NCBI GenBank assembly: GCA_905160935.1
Contig: CAJHZI010000184.1
Location: 411,001-475,000, forward strand
Source: Enchytraeus crypticus
Taxonomy: Eukaryota > Annelida > Clitellata > Enchytraeida > Enchytraeidae
Direction: 5' to 3'
DNA length: 64,000 bases
The notes below the pieces were generated by a model, which saw only the letters and a list, made by a program, of their open reading frames with translations, had not been told where the DNA came from and did not search any database. Positions 58,319 to 64,000 of this stretch are shown here, one piece after another. A program made the position numbers and the translations under genes. Every line of letters begins with the position of its first letter. Position 1 is the stretch's first letter.

Positions 58319-59692
58319 TAAAGTTGTTAAAATGAAGGGCTTGTCCATGTTCGGATATGCAAGTACAGGTGTGGATGTCATTGCTGTCTTGAGCTTGGCA
58401 AATGCTGCATCACTTTCCGCTGTCCAGACAAAAGGCGTGTCTTTCTTCAACAGGTTATTCAAAGGCGTGGCTATCTTTGCAAAGTCCTTGACAAACCTCC
58501 TGTAGTAGCCACAGAATCCTAGAAATGCTCTGACATCTTTGACTTTAGTTGGTTTAGGCCAATCCTTGACAATCTTGATCTTCTTGTCATCCACAGAAAT
58601 GCCCTCAGTAGACAAAACATGTCCCAGATATACAATTTTGTCAAGAGCAAATGTGCACTTTTCAGGATGCAATCTGAGATTCGCCTGTTGTAGTCTATCA
58701 AAGACATTCTGCAAATGAATCAAGTGTTCATCAAAGTTTCGACTGTAGACTAATATGTCATCAATGTATATCATTATATATTTCCAGGTCATTCTACGGA
58801 ATACTTCAGCCATGATCATCTGATAACTGTTAGATGCATTCTTCAGACCAAAAGGCATTCGTGTGTATTCATAAGAAGCTTGGTGGGTGACAAATGCAGT
58901 TTTATGCATGCTATCTGGATGCATTGGTATCTGATGAAATCCTGACTTCATGTCCAGTAAAGAAAAAATGCCTGGGTTGTTCTCTGACAGTGCATCAAAC
59001 ACATCAGTCATCAGTGGAATTGGGAAGGAAGTTTGCTTGGTGACGTCATTGAGCTTCCTGTAGTCAATGCACATTCTGAACGTCCCATTCTTCTTCTTCA
59101 CCAAGACCGCTGGTGATGCCCACATGCTGGATGATGGTTTGATTAGACCACTCTCTAGCATTTCTTCTGTCTGCTTCTCTATTTCCTTGCGAGCTTGAGG
59201 AGAATAGCGATATGGTCTCTGTCTAATAGGTATCTGTTTGTCAGTTTCTATAACATGTGACTGTACAGTCGTCCCAGGTAATTGATGAAGGTTGTAAGCA
59301 AATACGTCGTGGTTTCTCTCAATCAGCTCCGTTAGTTTCTTTTTCTGTTCTGGAGATAACTTGTCATTCTCTAACTTGATGCCCATATCGTTGATTTTGG
59401 TTGGCTTGTAGTTTAAATCAGCTTTGCTTGATTGTTTGTATTGAGCTTGTTGTGCCTGTATGTTCTGCACTCTGCCTGTATGAGTCTTTGTATTGCTCAT
59501 GTTGTTTGTTGTACAATCAGTCATATATGTCACATCATTCATTACAATCGAGTCATTAGATATCAATTGTAACGAGGCTACCTTGGTGTTCTTACTAATG
59601 AATATTTCATCATAAGTAAGATTTAAAATTCTAACAACTGTTTTGCCATTTCGTGGCTGTACAATGGCTCTGGCTGTTAGATATTTCTGTTT
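58319..59692 (-). pseudogene. pol: Gypsy reverse transcriptase, truncated before RNase H
   Basis: In frame with the protease. RT landmarks: QRPYRYSPQARKEIEKQTEE, IKPSSSMWASPAVLVKKKNG, RMCIDYRKLNDVT, SLLDMKSGFHQIPM, TRMPFGLKNASNSYQ, YIDDILVYS (active site), YLGHVLSTEGI and FLGFCGYYRRFVKDFA. The frame leaves family homology after PNMDKPFILTT, where RNase H should begin, and runs into the 30-bp repeat and TA tract. Confidence 0.93.
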
Positions 59693-59695
59693 CTA

Positions 59696-60298
59696 GCGTA
59701 CTGGTAAAGGCTCCAGTAAATAGCAAGTGTTTGGCACATCTCTACACTTAAATACTGTAACCTCTAACAAGGTTTCAGTACGAGGCGATAACACTGTTGC
59801 TTTAGCTACTCTAGCGATATGAGGTTTATATGATAACATGTTTACAGCAATCATGTTATCATAAAAAGTAACTGTACCATCAGAGCAATCAATTTGAGCC
59901 CTAATGTGTTGTAGAAAGTCCAAACCCATAATCATCTCCTGCTGCAACTGTGGGACAACCAAGAATTCAAAAGGTAATGAAAAATCAAAGATTTTCAGTG
60001 GTAACACTACCTTTCCTAACACCTTCATTGGTGACCCATCAGCGGTGGTTAATAGATTTGGAGTCTTTCTATCAACCTGTACTCCTAAGTTTCTTATCAA
60101 CTGCTCTGATACTACAGATTTACAACTTCCCGTATCAACCGAGGCACGAACAAACTTACGAAATATCTTTACTTCTATGACATTGTTATTTAATTTACAT
60201 TTGCACGGAGAAATATTACATACACATTTACAAACAGTGTTATCTTTGTAGCTTCGAGTCCCAACTCCTCTCTTACGAGAAAGAGTTGGTGTATGGCG
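59696..60298 (-). CDS. pro: Gypsy aspartic protease region
   Basis: Open frame directly continuing the gag frame after the TAG. It contains RASVDTGSCKSVV (the D-T-G active site, 60125-60136), VLGKVVLPLKIFDFSLPFEF and MIMGLDFLQHIRAQID (the hydrophobic-G-x-D-F flap partner). It ends at a TAG (59693-59695), after which the same frame carries on toward the RT. No ATG at the start, so expression would require read-through. Confidence 0.85.
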
Positions 60299-61505
60299 CT
60301 ATACTCTCCTTCTGCCTGATCTGCAGACTCTACTGAAATGACCTACTCTACCACAGTTAAAACATTTCAGATTTCTGGCAGGACAACCTGAATTAGAATG
60401 TCTTACCAGTCCACAATTCATGCAACTATGAGCATTTGGCACATTACGAGGCCTTCCGTTGTTATGTGCAGCTACTGGCGCCTGTGACTGTGATTGTCTG
60501 TTAAAATATTGTCTGCTGTTATGAATATTATTTTGCTCCACAGATCCATTCTCGATAAATCGAACTCGCCTGGGCGAGGGATCTCTGTTGTTATTATTGG
60601 CTACAGGTCTGTTTTGGCTTATTTGAATTTCTGCCACTTGCAGTGCATTGAATTTTTGTTCGATGCGCTGTAGCATGGCAGTGACGTCATCATTACGTAC
60701 TTCAGTGGCCTCAGCAATTTGAGCCCACCGAGTCAGTTCGTCAATATCTTTTGGTTCCTGTTGAACTACAAGAGCTCTTATGTTAGGACGTAGTCCATTG
60801 ATTATACACAAGAACAACTGCTGCTCATCTAATTCTGCTAGCTGACCTTTTTGCTGCATTAAAAATATGTATTCATCGACAGACTGCCTTTGTGATTGAG
60901 ATGTTGTCCATACATTGGCGACATCTTTCCACCTATGCACAGATTCTCTCTGGAATCGGTCTACAAAAAGTTCTTTTAGCCTCTCCATATCACTTTTGTT
61001 TCTGATTCGATGTTATCGAACCAGAATTTAGCTGCATCTTTAAGCAAAATGGAAATAATCCCATCATTTCTTTTTCCCCCAGACCTTGGTAAAGACAGTA
61101 ACTTTCAAAGTCACTGAACCATTGATTTGCACTTTCTGATTTCGTGCCCTTAAAATGAGCAGGCAGCAATAACGCCATGCCTTGACTATCTTTAATATTA
61201 TGTCTGTTTGTGTTTTTACAGGGGTCAGGAAGAATTACCTCTGCTCCTGTTCTCAGCTGCTCGACCTCTGAACTGACACTGTCCTGCTGCTCCTCCTCTA
61301 AACTGACACTTCTATGCTGCTCTTCGACAACAGGCTGATGATCTGTGCTCAGCTGTTGACTGTTAGCTTCTTGTTCGATGGAGTCTTCGGATGAAGACAA
61401 ATGAGAGTGTAGTGTAGGCGGTGCAGATGAATTCAGAGTTTGTGGCTGTGAATCTGATGTCACTGCCTCTGTAGTCAACCTTGTCAAGTTGTTGCGTTGA
61501 GACAT
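60299..61505 (-). pseudogene. gag: Gypsy gag with two zinc knuckles, frameshifted
   Basis: ATG at 61505 opens a Ser/Gln/Glu-rich N-terminus, then LLPAHFKGTKSESANQWFSD and ESYCLYQGLGEKE, the start of a retrotransposon capsid domain. The frame is lost near 60995. The rest reads LKELFVDRFQRESVHRW, EYIFLMQQKGQLAELDEQQL and FLCIINGLRPNIRALV (capsid), then knuckles CMNCGLVRHSNSGC and CFNCGRVGHFSRVC. It ends RSGRRRV at TAG 60299-60301. The protease lies in the same frame after that TAG. Confidence 0.9.
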
Positions 61506-61932
61506 ATGCTCTTTGACACTGTAGTTGCTGATGTTGATTCACTGAAGTTGTAGAGGCGTGTGTCGTGTAGATCGTAGGCTGAATTAGATCAAAGGCATCG
61601 GCAGCACTTATAGAAACCTTCTTGCGACCTATGGAGGTTCAGCCGCAAGTTAGGCTCAATGCTGACAATGTGGAATGTGTAATTGAGAAATACAACTGCT
61701 ATATTTGTTTTTATTTTATTTTATTTTTCTGCCAAACTTAAGCAAACGATATAGTACAGGGCAGTAGATATTAGCAAATAATGAGAGTCGTCTTACTTTA
61801 CTTAAAATTTAAAATTACAGCAAGGATGAATTAGGAATTAATTATCAAATTAAATGGAATTATTAAATTTTGCAACTCAATTTCTTATATTAATTAACTA
61901 CGGTCGGAACAGGAAAAGCCTGGTTCTTCACC

Positions 61933-62294
61933 ATATATCAAAGGTTCTGCTAAGACTATTGCGTTGTGTTGTCTTATGTTTGTTGTCGTTCTTAAAACAC
62001 TTAATCTCTGAGAACCTCTGACTTGGGAAACTAGTGACTCACAGGTAGTATTTTATTAATTGGCCGTCGCCTATTTGTATTGTTGCTTCTTACTAATGAA
62101 GCACGATAAAACGACACATTAATAGAAAACAGTCATTTGTAATATGATCAGGGTTTATTATTATTAATTAATTTGCAATTACAATTCTAGCAAGACACCA
62201 ATGTTTCTTATATAATTAGTCTAGACAGGCAATATGCTTTACAGTCATGACCAGTCCCTAATACTACTACTTAAACCTGATATAGAAGCATATG

Positions 62295-62330
<36 letters not shown>

Positions 62331-63394
62331 CTTTTAACTTTTGCTCCCTATGAATCTTTCTTTATCTCTTCTACTGTTCTACTATCTTTTCTTTAAATTC
62401 TTTCTGTTACTGTCTGTGACAAACTTCTAAGTCTTTTCTCAACAGCCCTTGGACTTAGCCAGATTCAACTTGACTTGATCTCGACTTAGCTGTTTCTTAA
62501 CTTCTACTCGACTTTACTCAGCTTAACTCCCTTCTCTTAGACTCTTCTTTCCTTCACTCCGTATTCTTAGACTATCTCTCCCTAACTAACTCTTCCTCCT
62601 CTATTCTCATCTGAGGTCTTTCCATTCCTGCTAAACCGCGCCTTCTTCCTATGTACGGTCCAATAGAATTAATTCATTATATATAAGATAATATAATTCT
62701 CCAATCACAGTTGACTTCTTAGTTTGACTTCCGTGATTTATCTTATGATTCCGGCCCTAGATCACACAAACAATTCTCTTTAATCTATTAGACATTCCAA
62801 GACAATAAAACTATCACTCATGCCATCAGCGATCTCTTAATTGCTTTTCCAGCATTCGGATGAATTCAGACTTGCATCTTATAACGTCGTCCTTCCAGAT
62901 GTGGATTACCGCATTCTATACTCTCTGTTTAGGTCAATCACTGGCATGCTCAGGTTATCTAAGGAAATCTATGTCTTAGCTCAACTGCTAACCTTTCACA
63001 ACTTGTAGCCTAATCTTTGATGTATCTTTTCATATAAAATATATGATTATATGTTACAGCATTCCAACACTATTGACTAATTCCATAATTAACAGTATCA
63101 GTAGTGCAAGACATAAATTATATCTAATCATGACACAAAATATAAAACATACAATAATCAAAATTACTAAAATAACAATATTCTCTAAGCTACGTAATTT
63201 ACTACTTTGCGTCTATTTCTTACACATTGCTATTTCGCATTTACCATCATATTATACAGTGCAACCAACTAGATGCTTATATCATTAACGACTGACAAAC
63301 TTGACGTCAAACTTATTTAACATATTCCTACCAATCTTTGATTATGTCTGCTTAGACGACATCTAGTGTAAATTACAGTTTCACTGTGGTGACA
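61933..63394 (-). repeat. Putative Gypsy 5' LTR
   Basis: Proposed start TGTCACCACAGTGA (reverse complement of 63381-63394) and end near 61933, where a TGGTGAAGAACC word could serve as a primer-binding site. Non-coding, with AT-rich and CT-rich parts and a (TA)n run at 62303. Boundaries rest on the 30-bp shared word and are tentative. Confidence 0.35.

Positions 63395-64000
<606 letters not shown>

Larger units (their letters stand above)
58289..63394 (-). mobile_element. Ty3/Gypsy LTR retrotransposon, 3' truncated
   Basis: Minus-strand order: putative 5' LTR (about 63394-61936), leader, gag (61505-60299), protease (60298-59696), RT (to about 58320). RNase H, integrase and nearly all of the 3' LTR are missing. 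A 30-bp word is present at both 58289-58318 and 61933-61962, consistent with the last bases of the two LTRs. Gag is frameshifted and two in-frame TAG codons divide gag/pro/RT. Confidence 0.88.

Overview
The window is AT-rich nuclear DNA from an invertebrate animal; the species cannot be fixed. It has GT-AG introns of 0.4-2.5 kb, three animal-type genes, many tRNA-like SINEs, a LINE, LTR and DNA elements, and long (TA)n and (GA)n tracts. The exon models below were built by reading splice sites, codon phase and family motifs by eye; no alignment was run.

Layout. 1-11968 (+): a JARID2-like gene (Jumonji, PRC2 cofactor family) in twelve exons. It has JmjN, the start of an ARID, a catalytically dead JmjC and a C-terminal zinc-finger region; its 5' end lies outside the window. 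11969-20508: intergenic, repeats only. 20509-30845 (+): a secreted M14A metallocarboxypeptidase in ten recognised exons, with propeptide, HxxE zinc motif, Asn-Arg, Tyr248 and the catalytic Glu; the signal-peptide exon was not found. 34073-37862 (-): an SDF2/SDF2L1-like ER protein with MIR repeats that ends in HDEL; four exons recognised. Its exons are bracketed by two opposite copies of a 500-bp repeat (34560-35058 and 43793-44292).

44903-58207 is a 13.3-kb Polinton/Maverick (adintovirus-like) element with 152-bp terminal inverted repeats. Its left arm holds protein-primed DNA polymerase B. The rest holds a small unknown ORF, a chromodomain integrase, a PLA2-domain protein, major capsid, a small virion-type protein, penton, a coiled-coil/AT-hook protein, packaging ATPase, adenain-type protease, a hydrophobic PX-like protein, a fibre-like protein, a membrane protein and an AT-hook protein. 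Major capsid and integrase are open. Polymerase, penton, ATPase, protease, PLA2 and fibre genes carry stops or frameshifts, so this is a decaying copy.

A truncated Ty3/Gypsy retrotransposon (minus strand, 58289 to about 63394) abuts the Polinton across a (TA)n tract. Gag with two zinc knuckles, protease and RT survive; RNase H, integrase and most of the 3' LTR are gone.

Most notable: (1) five internal exons in two genes are preceded by tandem repeats that copy their own 3' splice site plus first exon bases; (2) a LINE and a SINE share a 3' hairpin and a (GA)n tail; (3) four Polinton genes start from a shared TATATA-ATGGAAACT cassette.
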